A program made the position numbers and the translations under genes. The notes under the pieces are model-generated. The model was not told where the DNA came from. It saw only the letters and a program-made list of their open reading frames with translations, and ran no database searches. Of a stretch of DNA of 64,000 nt, positions 24,090 to 34,100 are shown piece after piece. Source of the DNA: Rostrohypoxylon terebratum (Eukaryota; Ascomycota; Sordariomycetes; Xylariales; Hypoxylaceae); NCBI GenBank assembly GCA_022497145.1, contig MU385870.1:411066-475065 (forward strand), in the 5' to 3' direction. Positions within the stretch are counted from its first letter, which is position 1, and every line of letters begins with the position of its first letter.

Positions 24090-25290
24090 ACCGAAAATCT
24101 ATGAAGAGCAGCTGAACCGTTGATGTGGATGACCCGTTGAAAGGTTTTCGGAATCTTGAGGACGGCAAGTGGTAGCGAAGTTGGATGAGACAAGCAATGA
24201 TATCCAGAATCTTGATGAGAGGCGAGAGAGAGGAGATAGATAAGTAGACTAGAGGTAAAGAATGACACGGCAGAGATGCGAATGAATAAGGGCTGACATT
24301 TAAGCTCCACAGTGACAAATCGATAGCCAACTATTGGTTTCACCTGCCATACATATATAGAGAGGACGTGTAACTAAAGGACCGCTCTCTTCTCCACCTC
24401 GGGTCCTATTTTCAATGCCGACAAGTCTGGATGGTTCACCTGCAGCTACCTAGGTCCTAAGGTCAGTGATATGTCCGTGGTGGCCAACGATAAGGGAATA
24501 ACTCGAAGAACTCGAAGAACTCGAAGAACTCGAATAATTTGGAAGGAAACAAGCTTTCGCCCCCCTCTAACCGCGTAAAGCCACTTGACCTTATTGGATA
24601 ATATTACTTAGCTCTAAGTGGGTGGCGTCGGATAGCTGCAGGGCGGAAGTGTGGATTTCGGGCACGGCTAGCTTCGGCAAGTTATCTGACGTCTTTTGTT
24701 TTCCGCAGCCGCTCGGGGCCCATTCTGTCACTACCTCTCCATGGTTATGGGTTTCATGGGTTCTATGGGTTCTGTACTATGTAGTACTAGATTCCATCAC
24801 CCTTTTTCTCGCGGTGAAACTAGGTACCCTACCACCTGCCACCTGCCAACCTCATCCCCGCGCATAGGGAGCTATTACCGGGACCTATGCTATTGGAGAT
24901 CTTACGTATGACTGTGGGCATTAGTCTTTGCGACCTGCCAACAAGGAAAGCCGTCCAAGCTGTCCAAGAATGCGGAATCAAATCCGGCCCCGACCTTTCC
25001 ATAGTTACCCGCCATAAAGTTAAAGGTAGGTGTGAGTATAATGTAGGTAAGGGACATCTAAAGGTATGCTAGCCGTCTATATCTTCGTGCTTATATCTCC
25101 TTGATTGAAGTCTATCTAAATTCTATATGACTCTTATATCATATTATAATCACTTGAACATCCAGTATCTAAGCATTTAAGCTAGCCTCTATTTCCCCTA
25201 TTCATTCCACCCAGTCTCATCTATCTACCTACCCTTTCTCTTGGTGATATCAGGCTATCAAGACATCTATCGTCGAGTAACCAAAGAACC
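24090..25290. promoter_or_regulatory. Divergent intergenic region of the TTC36-like gene and HPPD
   Basis: Contains both 5' regions. Holds four ACTCGAAGA-type 9-bp units (24501-24536), an ACCTAGGT copy (24448-24455) and an A/T-rich segment at 25080-25170 that leads into the HPPD leader. No gene. Confidence 0.5.
24501..24536. repeat. 9-bp minisatellite, 4 units
   Basis: Three exact ACTCGAAGA units and a fourth ending ATA in tandem, in the TTC36-like/HPPD divergent region. Confidence 0.95.
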
Positions 25291-26547
25291 ATGGCCCCCT
25301 CAGCGATCTCAGAATCTCCCCCAAGAGACACTACCTTCCATCCCCCTCACACATCATCAGACTCCTACGCCATCCAAGCCGGCATACCCTCATTCCAGGG
25401 CTATGACCACGTTACATGGTGGGTAGGAAACGCCAAGCAAGCCGCCTCATACTACAACACGCTCTTCGGCTTCACAACGGTCGCGTACCGCGGCCTCGAG
25501 ACGGGCAGCCGGTACTTCACGTCCTATGTCGTAGCCAACGGCGATATCCGCTTCGTCTTCACCTCGCCGATCCGGTCGTTCGCACACCTGCCCGCCGACG
25601 AGCCCATAACGGCAGACGAGCGCAAATTACTCCAAGAGATGCACGATCACCTCGAGAGGCACGGCGACGCGGTCAAGGACGTAGCCTTCGAGGTCGATAG
25701 CGTGGAGGGCGTGTATGAGAGGGCCATAGCGCAAGGTGCTGATGCCGTCCAGGCGCCTAGGGTGACGAGGGATAAGCTACACGGCGAGGTGCTGACGGCC
25801 GTGATCCGCACATATGGCGACACAACGCACACCCTGATCTCGCGGCGCGATTACAAGGGCCCCTTCCTCCCAGGCTTCGTAGCGCGATCCCCCGCGCCGT
25901 CAAGCGTAAGCCTGCCGCCCATCGAGCTAGCCCGCATCGACCACTGCGTCGGCAACCAATCCTGGAACGAGATGGTGTCCGCGTGCGAGTTCTACGAGCG
26001 GTGTCTGGGCTTCCACCGCTTCTGGTCCGTGGACGACAGCCAGATCTGCACCGAGTTCAGCGCGCTCTCCTCCATCGTCATGAGCAGCGAGAACGGCGTG
26101 GTCAAGATGCCCATCAACGAGCCGGCGGTGGGCAAGAAGAAATCCCAGATCGAAGAGTTCGTCATCTTCAACTCCGGCCCCGGCGTCCAGCACATCGCGC
26201 TCCTGACCCACGACATCATCGCCACCGTCTCCGGCATGCGCGCCCGCGGCGTCGAGTTCATCAGCGTGCCCGAGACCTACTACACGACCATGAAGGAGCG
26301 CCTCAAGACCGAGAAGAGGAACTGGGAACTCGAGGAGAGCTTCGACACCCTGCAGCGCTTGAACATCCTCATCGATTACGACGAGGGCGGCTACTTGCTT
26401 CAGCTGTTCACCAAGCCGCTGATGGACCGCCCGACCGTGTTCGTCGAGATCATCCAGCGCCACGACTTTGACGGCTTCGGCGCCGGCAACTTCAAGAGCT
26501 TGTTCGAGGCTATCGAGCGTGAGCAGGCTGAGAGGGGGAACTTGTGA
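25291..26547 (+). CDS. 4-hydroxyphenylpyruvate dioxygenase, 418 aa
   Basis: Catalyses 4-hydroxyphenylpyruvate + O2 to homogentisate + CO2, the second step of tyrosine catabolism and the source of homogentisate for pyomelanin. Intronless; start context GAACCATGG. Two VOC (glyoxalase-fold) halves: residues about 36-190 and 212-390. The Fe(II) facial triad is visible as His218 (IDHCVGN), His301 (GVQHIALLTHD) and Glu386 (VFVEIIQR). Other family hallmarks are NEPA (277-280) and GGYLLQLFTKP (366-376), then a C-terminal GAGNFKSLFEAIE helix. Length fits the family (about 390-420). Codon third positions are strongly G/C compared with most neighbours, which is why long open frames occur on both strands. 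No other tyrosine-degradation enzyme lies in the window; the flanking TTC36-like gene is the only likely functional partner. Confidence 0.97.
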   Translation: MAPSAISESPPRDTTFHPPHTSSDSYAIQAGIPSFQGYDHVTWWVGNAKQAASYYNTLFGFTTVAYRGLETGSRYFTSYVVANGDIRFVFTSPIRSFAHLPADEPITADERKLLQEMHDHLERHGDAVKDVAFEVDSVEGVYERAIAQGADAVQAPRVTRDKLHGEVLTAVIRTYGDTTHTLISRRDYKGPFLPGFVARSPAPSSVSLPPIELARIDHCVGNQSWNEMVSACEFYERCLGFHRFWSVDDSQICTEFSALSSIVMSSENGVVKMPINEPAVGKKKSQIEEFVIFNSGPGVQHIALLTHDIIATVSGMRARGVEFISVPETYYTTMKERLKTEKRNWELEESFDTLQRLNILIDYDEGGYLLQLFTKPLMDRPTVFVEIIQRHDFDGFGAGNFKSLFEAIEREQAERGNL

Positions 26548-27276
26548 ATGCCAGATGAAAAATTGGAAGTAACTTGCCCATTACAACAACAAAAGGGTGG
26601 GCGAGGGAAAATTAGAACATGTACGATTATCTATCTTAACGAGATCACGACATAGCGTCGTCGGCGGGTTCTGGTCCCGTGGCATTGCATCGAAGCATGC
26701 TGGAGGGCCTCGGCAAATCCCATGTAGTCCTGAGTGCGGACATTATCATTTCGTAGTTTGAAGCATAAGCTATCCATTAGAAGCCATCATACATTACTCA
26801 CATAGCGATAGGGTAGGCACATAGCTACCTAGTACCTAGATAGTTCTCTGTCATTCATTCGAATGCCTTTTCTCTATACATCATCGTCTGGATGCTTGCG
26901 TCGTTTTATCGTGTATACCTATGTACGTACGAAGAGAGAAAAAAAAAAGAGAGCCCCGTCCCATCCAAGGAAGGTTTCTATGCGAGGAAAAGGTAAGTAG
27001 AAGAAACAAAACATGCGCGCCTCAAATCGAGGACGTGTTATAGTCAATCGCCTTATCCTGTATGTGAAGTACCGCCAACGCCCCCTCTCCCTTTTTGTTT
27101 TCCATGCTGTAATGTGATGTGATGTGTAAAGTGACGTGACTGTTATGCCTGGAGTTCGTTCAAAAATGACCACCTTGACCAATAATGGCAATGCACCTCC
27201 TAGTAATCTGTCGGTGAGGGTGTACCTACTAGGCACTTGTACGCAGGAGCGCACTCCCACTCCCCTTCTATCCGAC
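26548..27276. other. Intergenic, convergent 3' flanks of HPPD and ssl1
   Basis: No gene seen. Contains an A-rich run (26939-26949), GATGT repeats near 27114-27126 and TACCTAG/ACCTAG units near 26825. Confidence 0.5.
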
Positions 27277-28873
27277 TCAGGAATCTATCTCCATAGCTGC
27301 GTTCGCGTTCCCGTTACTCGTTCCATTGCTATTGCCATTACTCTTCCCATTCTGTCTACCCCCGCCCAAACCCCTAGTATCGCTTTGGCACCCAGGGCAA
27401 TTGTGCAGTACTTCGTGAGCGAACAAGTCGCAATCGATACAGAAATGATTTCTGCACACTTCGCACGCGTACCTACCAGACTCGCTAAGGCCTTTCACAG
27501 GCGGCGGCACCACCACGGCCCCGGCCCCAGCGTTGCTATTACTCCTCGCCTTCCCTTTGTCTGGGGTTTTCCCCTTACTAGACTCTGGCCTCGGCGCCTC
27601 CGGGAACGGGGTCAAGCACGAGTAGCAAGCCTTGCTCCTCTTCGCCTCTGCCCACGGGACCTCGACCCAGTTCTTCAGCGGGAACAGGTGATGGTATGAC
27701 CGCGCGAGATGCGTGGATAGAATTAATGTCAACCCGCAGCCGGGGCACTCCGCGGGGAGGCGGCAAACCCTGCTGCCGCAGCGAGTGCACTTGTACCCCT
27801 CCTTCGTAGGCCGGTTATGGCACGCGCAATAATGTATACCGCCTCCAGCAGCAAGTGTGCGCGAGGGAAAGCCCATCATGAGGAGGCTGGCGTTGCTCTG
27901 CTCCGCGGTGCGGGTAATGGGGGGAGTCGTGATGGCTAGCAGCAGGCTGCGGAAGTGGTCTTCGTGGAGGGCGATGGAATAGCTGGAGTTGTCGCCTCCG
28001 TTGGTCTTGTAGCATAATTCGTCGCAGATGGCGACTTGGGCTGCGAGTCCGACGATCGAGACGCGGATGCGGTCGCGGACGAGGTTGGCAATCGTCTCGT
28101 GGATATCGCCTGGATCGCTGGACATGAGGGCGCCGTACACAATTACGACTTCGCGCGTGCCGTGGGAGGGGGTGTGGCTGTTGAATACATATTTGTTAGC
28201 TGTTTTATTCCTCTTCGCCCATATTTATATTTAGATCCAAATTTAAACGTCTTCTTTCCTGCTATAATAATTAAAAAGAAACATACTATAGCGAACCCCG
28301 ACACATCTCCAGCGCATTCTGTAAACTAGGGTTTCCCTGCGGATCCTGCTTGATCCAGCCTTGCAGCTTCTCAAGATGATCCGCCGGGTTACCGCTCATA
28401 TCGCTGATCCTGACCGCGACGCCGTCCCGCATTCCTATAACGGCTAACTGCGAAATCGGGTTTTGCTCGAAGTACTCTCTTACGAACTGCGAGGCATACG
28501 CTATCGTCAATTCGTATCGGCTAGGCAGCAAATCCTTTTCCAGCATTGCGAATGACATGTCTATGACCAAGACTAAGTGCCTTATGATACCGCGCTGAAG
28601 GGGTGTGGTGTCTCTAAGTAGCCTCGCCCTCTTCTCTGCCTCAGCCCGGCCCTCGATGACGCCTGTGAGCGTGCCATCTGCATCCTCAACGACGGTATCC
28701 CAAGAACGCTGGATGTCTTCCCAGGCGGCCTTAGCGCCCTTTCGGTTCCCCTTCTTGTTCTTATCAGGCTGGGCCCGCGATCGAGTGCCATGTTTCGAGC
28801 TGGAGGTCACTTGGTGGTCCGCAAAGTCGTCGCTCTCGTTACCATCGTGGTACTCGCCGTCGGAGTCGGCCAT
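27277..28873 (-). CDS. ssl1: TFIIH core subunit Ssl1/p44, 495 aa
   Basis: Two exons, 28873-28287 and 28177-27277, around a 109-bp intron (donor GTATGT, branch GCTAAC, acceptor CAACAG); 496 codons with stop. After an acidic/basic N-terminus comes a von Willebrand A domain beginning HLVLVIDMSFAM (Asp105, Ser107 of the MIDAS-like motif) and continuing across the splice into HGTREVVIVYGAL. The C-terminal half has zinc-binding clusters: CACHNRP..C..C..C..CPGC, CYSC and a final C4C4 RING-like module CEVCRNHFCIDCD..H..CPGC. This is the p44/Ssl1 subunit that binds and activates the XPD/Rad3 helicase in nucleotide excision repair and transcription. The tail is a low-complexity Asn/Gly/Ser stretch. Convergent with HPPD. 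Confidence 0.96.
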
Positions 28874-29968
28874 GGTCGAGTTACGATCGGAATACGCCTT
28901 CGTCGAGATCTAATATGAAAGGTTCCCACTTTTTATGACCCTTTAATTCAGCAAAAACACTTCTCTATTGTCGCAACGTCGTCAATTCAGGTATTAGGTA
29001 GTAAAGGGAGGATAATAAAGGCAAGGGGGGAAAGAAGAAGAGAATAAGTCTTAGCTTGTAGCTAGCACTTGACGCGCGACTGATTTTTTCTTACAACACC
29101 TCAAGACATTGTTAGCGAGTCAAAGGGCAGCATAACCCCAGCAGGCTACCTAGAAACGCCCCAAAGATCGCGACCGAAGTGAGGTATCTCAATGAACGAG
29201 GAATGTGTAATGATCAAGATTTTATTAAGATTTTATTGTCAGGCAAGGCTACTAATAGCTTGTCTTTGTTGAATGCGACTGCCGCAATTGCGTAGCCTTG
29301 TATTTTGCATCATAAGCTTTGGCCAATAGGAGATCGGATAGATAATACTAGGTACAGGTACTTTTACGGATTGGAAGGTACCTCAGTACACACGCATGTT
29401 ACATCCATTAGGTAGGACCTAGGTACATCGGACGTACATATACCTAATAGGTGATGCTCAAGTTCACATGCAAGCACATGCAAGCTCATAGTATAACTCA
29501 TTTCGAACGCATTGAAAATCGAACAAACACATTACTGGCTCGACTCGTCTAGTTCGAGACTATTTAACTCTCATCATACGACATCATATACATTAGCCGC
29601 ATATCACCACCTCCTGGGTATAGTAACAACCGCCAACCACCAACCACACCCCAAACTCTCCGCTAACCAGCGAAGAGCATGTCTGCCACCACATGTATTG
29701 GATATGAATATAACTCATCCCCTCCCCAAGCGTACTAACGTCGCATCATGTAGCGCATGCCATCGTGCTCCTTCGACGCTCACCCCTTTCCCTTTAGGCA
29801 TAACTGTTTTTTTTTCTATGTGGATTAAATCTTCGGTGTATTTTTATCCCCGTTCCTCTCGAGACGGTGGATTTATAGGACGAATCCAAGGAATGAAAAG
29901 AAACGAACATGAACGGGTATATTGGTGAACCTGAACGCCGACTCCGTACTCAAAATGAAGGACGATAT
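28874..29968. other. Intergenic: ssl1 promoter and Chs7-like 3' flank
   Basis: No gene is supported; the 138-residue open frame at 29512 has no recognisable composition. Two identical TTAAGATTTTATTG-like copies lie near 29221-29237, TAGGTAC units at 29349-29425 and one ACCTAGGT copy at 29417-29424. Confidence 0.5.
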
Positions 29969-31170
29969 TTAAGGATATCCCGCAGGCTGGCTGGCAATCG
30001 GCCAGTCATCTTCCGTGATACTCGACCAGAATACCCAAATCATCACCACTGCAAGCAGAGTGAAGAGCGTCTCGAACAAGGCACCGTCGATCTTGCCAGC
30101 AGTTCCGTTGCATATGTAAGGGCTGATGACGTAGGTGAATATCTGTCCTAGTGCGAAAAGAATAGCAGCGCCTGTGAGATAGATCATCGGCCGAACTTCG
30201 CCGAGAATTCGGAGCACGAGCACGGCTTCTAGAACGTAGAAAGCTACGAGGAAGACTAGCGGTGCAAGCTGGTACAGGACGTATAGAGCGATATTTCGAT
30301 AGTGATCGTTAGGATCTGGGACAAACTCATTCGTCCAATGATACCCCGTATCAAGCGTGATGTAACCAGTTCCGATGAATAAAACAGCGCCGGAGATGAG
30401 CATAAGCCCTATCGACAGAGGCGTGCCGTCGTCGAGAACTTGGTAGCCCACGACGGCATTAAGTAATAAGATCCATGTCGTTGCAATTATCATTCCAATA
30501 TGAATTCCGGTAAAGGCCTGGCCAGTCAAGTTAGCTTTGTCTTTCCCACGAGTACATCTTCGCTCGTATCACATACCACTCGAACCTTTCCACTAAGAGG
30601 AAATTCTCCAACTGTGAATATTTCGCATATTTCGATAATTATGTAACCAATGAGGAATAATTGCATTTCTCTGTAGCTGAATGAGTAAAAGAGCTTGAAA
30701 AATAAAGGGATTGTATACGAACCTCCTACCGACCGCAGCCTTCTTTCTCTCCGAGCGTAGCAACAGCCATGTTGAAACAGCAATGGCAATGCCGCAAAGC
30801 AATATGGATCCTATGCTTCATTAATAAGAGCTCATACGACAGTCCGCAAGGTTCTACAAACCCAAATTTCCTAGATACCGGTCACCAGACAACGGAATGC
30901 CTCGCAGATCGCAACCGCCGAAACCTCGTTGGTCATGATTTGTAGAGAGAACCTATTCGCGAATTCGTTAGCAATCTCGGGTTTCCAGTTGGAAATCGTG
31001 GAGTTGTATCTCTCGACGGACGTACATTGCAAACTGGTAAGGTCGAATCGCGACAGAACGCCTGTATACGTCGTGGTTAGTGTTGCGTACGAACACGATG
31101 ATGCATCAAGTCATAGCCATCCAAGCTAGGAGACACATACGTCGAAATTGCCGAAATTCGTCGACCCCAT
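29969..31170 (-). CDS. Chs7-like (chitin synthase export chaperone family) membrane protein, 295 aa
   Basis: Six exons: 31170-31141, 31061-31026, 30952-30862, 30810-30723, 30670-30577 and 30517-29969; 296 codons with stop, all junctions in frame. The N-terminus FGNFDAFCRDSTLPVCN resembles the Chs7 start (FGxF..IC...LPLC), followed by seven hydrophobic segments, and the C-terminal segment ICNGTAGKIDGALFETLF then WSSITEDDW aligns in pattern with ICN...DGLFF and WDSITKEDL of Chs7. Chs7 is an ER seven-span protein needed for exit of a chitin synthase. The middle differs from canonical Chs7, so this is more likely a paralogue (often annotated CHS7-like) than the orthologue. Intron 4 has an unusual GTTCGT donor and intron 3 a GTTTGT donor. 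Confidence 0.75.
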
Positions 31171-34100
31171 TTAGCTTGCGGCGCGATGGGATCGCGCGAC
31201 GATCGATTTGGAGGGGATTAGATGGCTAATTCGAAATGGCTTGCGCTGACAGCGCCTCCTCCCGGTAGTTCAATAACTGAGTCGTGATATTCGAAAGCGT
31301 GCCACGACAATATCAACTGGACGTCGCCACTGGTTGTTTTGCAATTGGGGCGTCGTGATAGAAGTTGATGAGATTTCCCTCGAGGCGAATTGAAGACAGC
31401 CTGACTCTGACTCGCGTTCGTCGGATTCGGATTCCTTAGAAAAAGTCGAAGGCTGGATTATTATGATGTAATTCGATTTAGCCCCCTCAAACTCCCTTTC
31501 CACTCCAATTATCGTATCCCGAACCTAGTCGTATTGCACTTTTTTTTTCTTTCTCGTTTTCCAAAAATGAAATGGGGTTGTGTGTTTTGAAACTTCGAAG
31601 AAGAGAAGAATTAGATGGATTAGACTTAAGATGGCAAGGTGCTAAGATGAGAAGGAAATGAGGGCGCAACAAGACCAGGGAAGAAAGGCTCCAAGGTTGT
31701 TAGGGTGACTGACGCTGCTAAGCCAATCTTGGAGTCCCCTTGCGCCTTCTACAACGAGAACAAGAATAAGAAGGTAAGAAACAGAGAGACGAAGCTACCT
31801 TTAGCCCTGGAAGTAGGCAAATCCCAGGTAATCTATTAAAGTAGGAAGGCGAGAGAAGGTAAGTCAAAAGCTCTGGTTGGTGCAGGTCCAGGAACAGTGG
31901 GTCGTTGTTAAATTGTCCCAAGCCTATTTTGGTGTGTCGATTTCTACTGTTCCTGAACGAAAAGGCAGGAACAGCGCGATTCGGCTAACGAACAGGGGGT
32001 CGAAAATGTGGTTGTCTGGGTCTCGCAGGGGTGAGATGGTAACCAAATTTGAATTTCGATTTCACACTCTCATACGATTAGGGCCGCGCCAAATATTTAT
32101 TGAGAGAAACATTCAAACTTAATTCCGATGCCATTGATGCCATAATACATAGTAGGTACAGCTGCTGTATTGGTTGGATCAGATGTAAACCTTGGTAGTT
32201 CACTTAAGTTAATGCAACAATGCAATTATGGGTGAGGTCAGCGCTGATAAGCCTAAACGATCCCTTAGACTTGAGTTTTGTTTCTGCCTGAGGCTAAGGT
32301 TATCAGCTCGAGAAGAAAAAAAACATACTACTACTATTAATATTTGGTGAATAGGATGGCCTGAGGAAAAATCGGATCAATCGTTCGCGAACTGGCCAGC
32401 AACAGCAACTAGCAGCAAGCCAGCAGCAAAGAGATCCACGATGTCTTGCATAAAAAGTGGTTGTGCGCCCTTCTTGGGAATGGGCTTAGAACCTGCCCAG
32501 GTGAAGTTACGTGTAGAAGCAGCTAAGGAATCGAGGGGACCCCATCCCCGATCTGTACGCAATTTTGGATTGGGTTATCTTCATGCGTGATGAGCTGTAG
32601 CCTCGAATGAGATAAGCGGGTTGGCACTCAGCCACTTACAACTGATACCATTCTTTCTTTTTTTTTCCCCTTTACCCTTTTCCAACGCAGGCTACATACA
32701 TCCACGGATGTCATCTTCTTGATATCAGTCGGTTTCTAACAATGACAACTGAGCGTTTAACACGCATTTGCCGTAGGATTCGAAGAAAAAAGGTGTAGCG
32801 ACGGTGGTGATATGGTAACATCCATTTCGAAATTGTCGACGCTATTGACACTTGGCCGTTTGGCTACTACGAATGTTGCATAGCATAACGTAACGGAACT
32901 TGGCCGGGACGGCCCCTAAGAATCGAGAAGGCCGATCGTCTCGAATTCCTACATAGTAGGTACTTCAATAAAGCTGCTTGAGACACCTTCTTTGGCGCCA
33001 AATCCCATCCTGGTCGATGTTACTTCTACCCGCCGACCCTTGCCCCTTCAATTTGCAATCTTGGATGAATATCCGCTTACGGTCCGTTTACCACAACGGT
33101 CCACCACCTAGCATTGAATAGCTGAGAGGTCTTACGTATGTATGAGAGATTAAGCGCATCAAGAGGAGGAACCCCTCAGGATGTGATTCGACGACATTAT
33201 ACCTCATGGTAAGTTGTAACTACTAACTACTAGGTACGGGGATATGGAGAAACCATGCCCTCTGAGACATGTTAAATAGGTAATAAAGAATGCGTCGGAC
33301 AATATAGTGGTGGTGAGTGTTCATAATGGGCCGGAATATTGCATTCTCCCTTCAGCCCTGGCGCTGCCCCTGCGGACTTCAGAAGCCCATGGGCTCAGAA
33401 GCACTCCAGGGCACGACATCCGTCACATTTCTCGAAGCTTACGCCAATCGCCATCTTAAGCCACTGTAGGAGTCAAACCTGACTTCACTTCCGCGATGGC
33501 ATTTCAGACGAACAATTGAAATTCGATTTGTAATCGAAGCGGCTTGTGTTGCGTGACCTTGAAGGTTGGCAGGTACTAGTAGAGCGTTTCAGCCACACTA
33601 ATCCTTCGTACCAACAACACCTAATTGTCCATTGTCAGTTGGGTTGGCAGCCCTGGAGGTTGGTCAGCCTTTGGGTAATTCGGCACTCGCGTCGTCTCCA
33701 GCTAGCCAGTCAACGTTCGAGAAAGGCTCTTCACGAAATTAGTAACAAGAGGCTCTCACAAGCTTCCTCCTTGGGACATAGTCATAAAGCACATGTGACT
33801 ATTTCCGAACCAGCCCTAAAAGGATGTAGTGGTCGCGGGGTAGCCCGGGAGCGCACCGGCGACAGACTATGTCGGACATTCTAGATATTCCGTAGAATGC
33901 TTCAAGCCCGGTCTGTGGGATCTGAATGACGTAGATTATCTGATCGAATCTGTATCGCTTTAAGTCTATACCTGTGTAGGTGCATTATCTTGCTTGATGC
34001 TCAGACTTGATACCTAACACACTCGATATCATCAATGTTTAGCGTTACATACCTATTTGTTTAATTTATCGCACAACCATCCGAATAAGGCGGCCTAAGT

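Noticed and set aside
25927..26463. 178-residue antisense frame within HPPD
   Set aside because: Low-complexity Val/Asp/His/Leu-rich shadow of a G/C-rich coding strand; the sense protein has all active-site residues.
31026..31061. Reading the second Chs7-like exon straight through to about 30870
   Set aside because: The run-on frame has a stop and no family match, whereas splicing 31025-30953 (GTACGT..GCTAAC..AATAG) gives a Chs7-like N-terminus and a continuous frame.
33546..33884. 112-residue frame in the 5-kb gene-free block
   Set aside because: No family resemblance, no splice signals that extend it.
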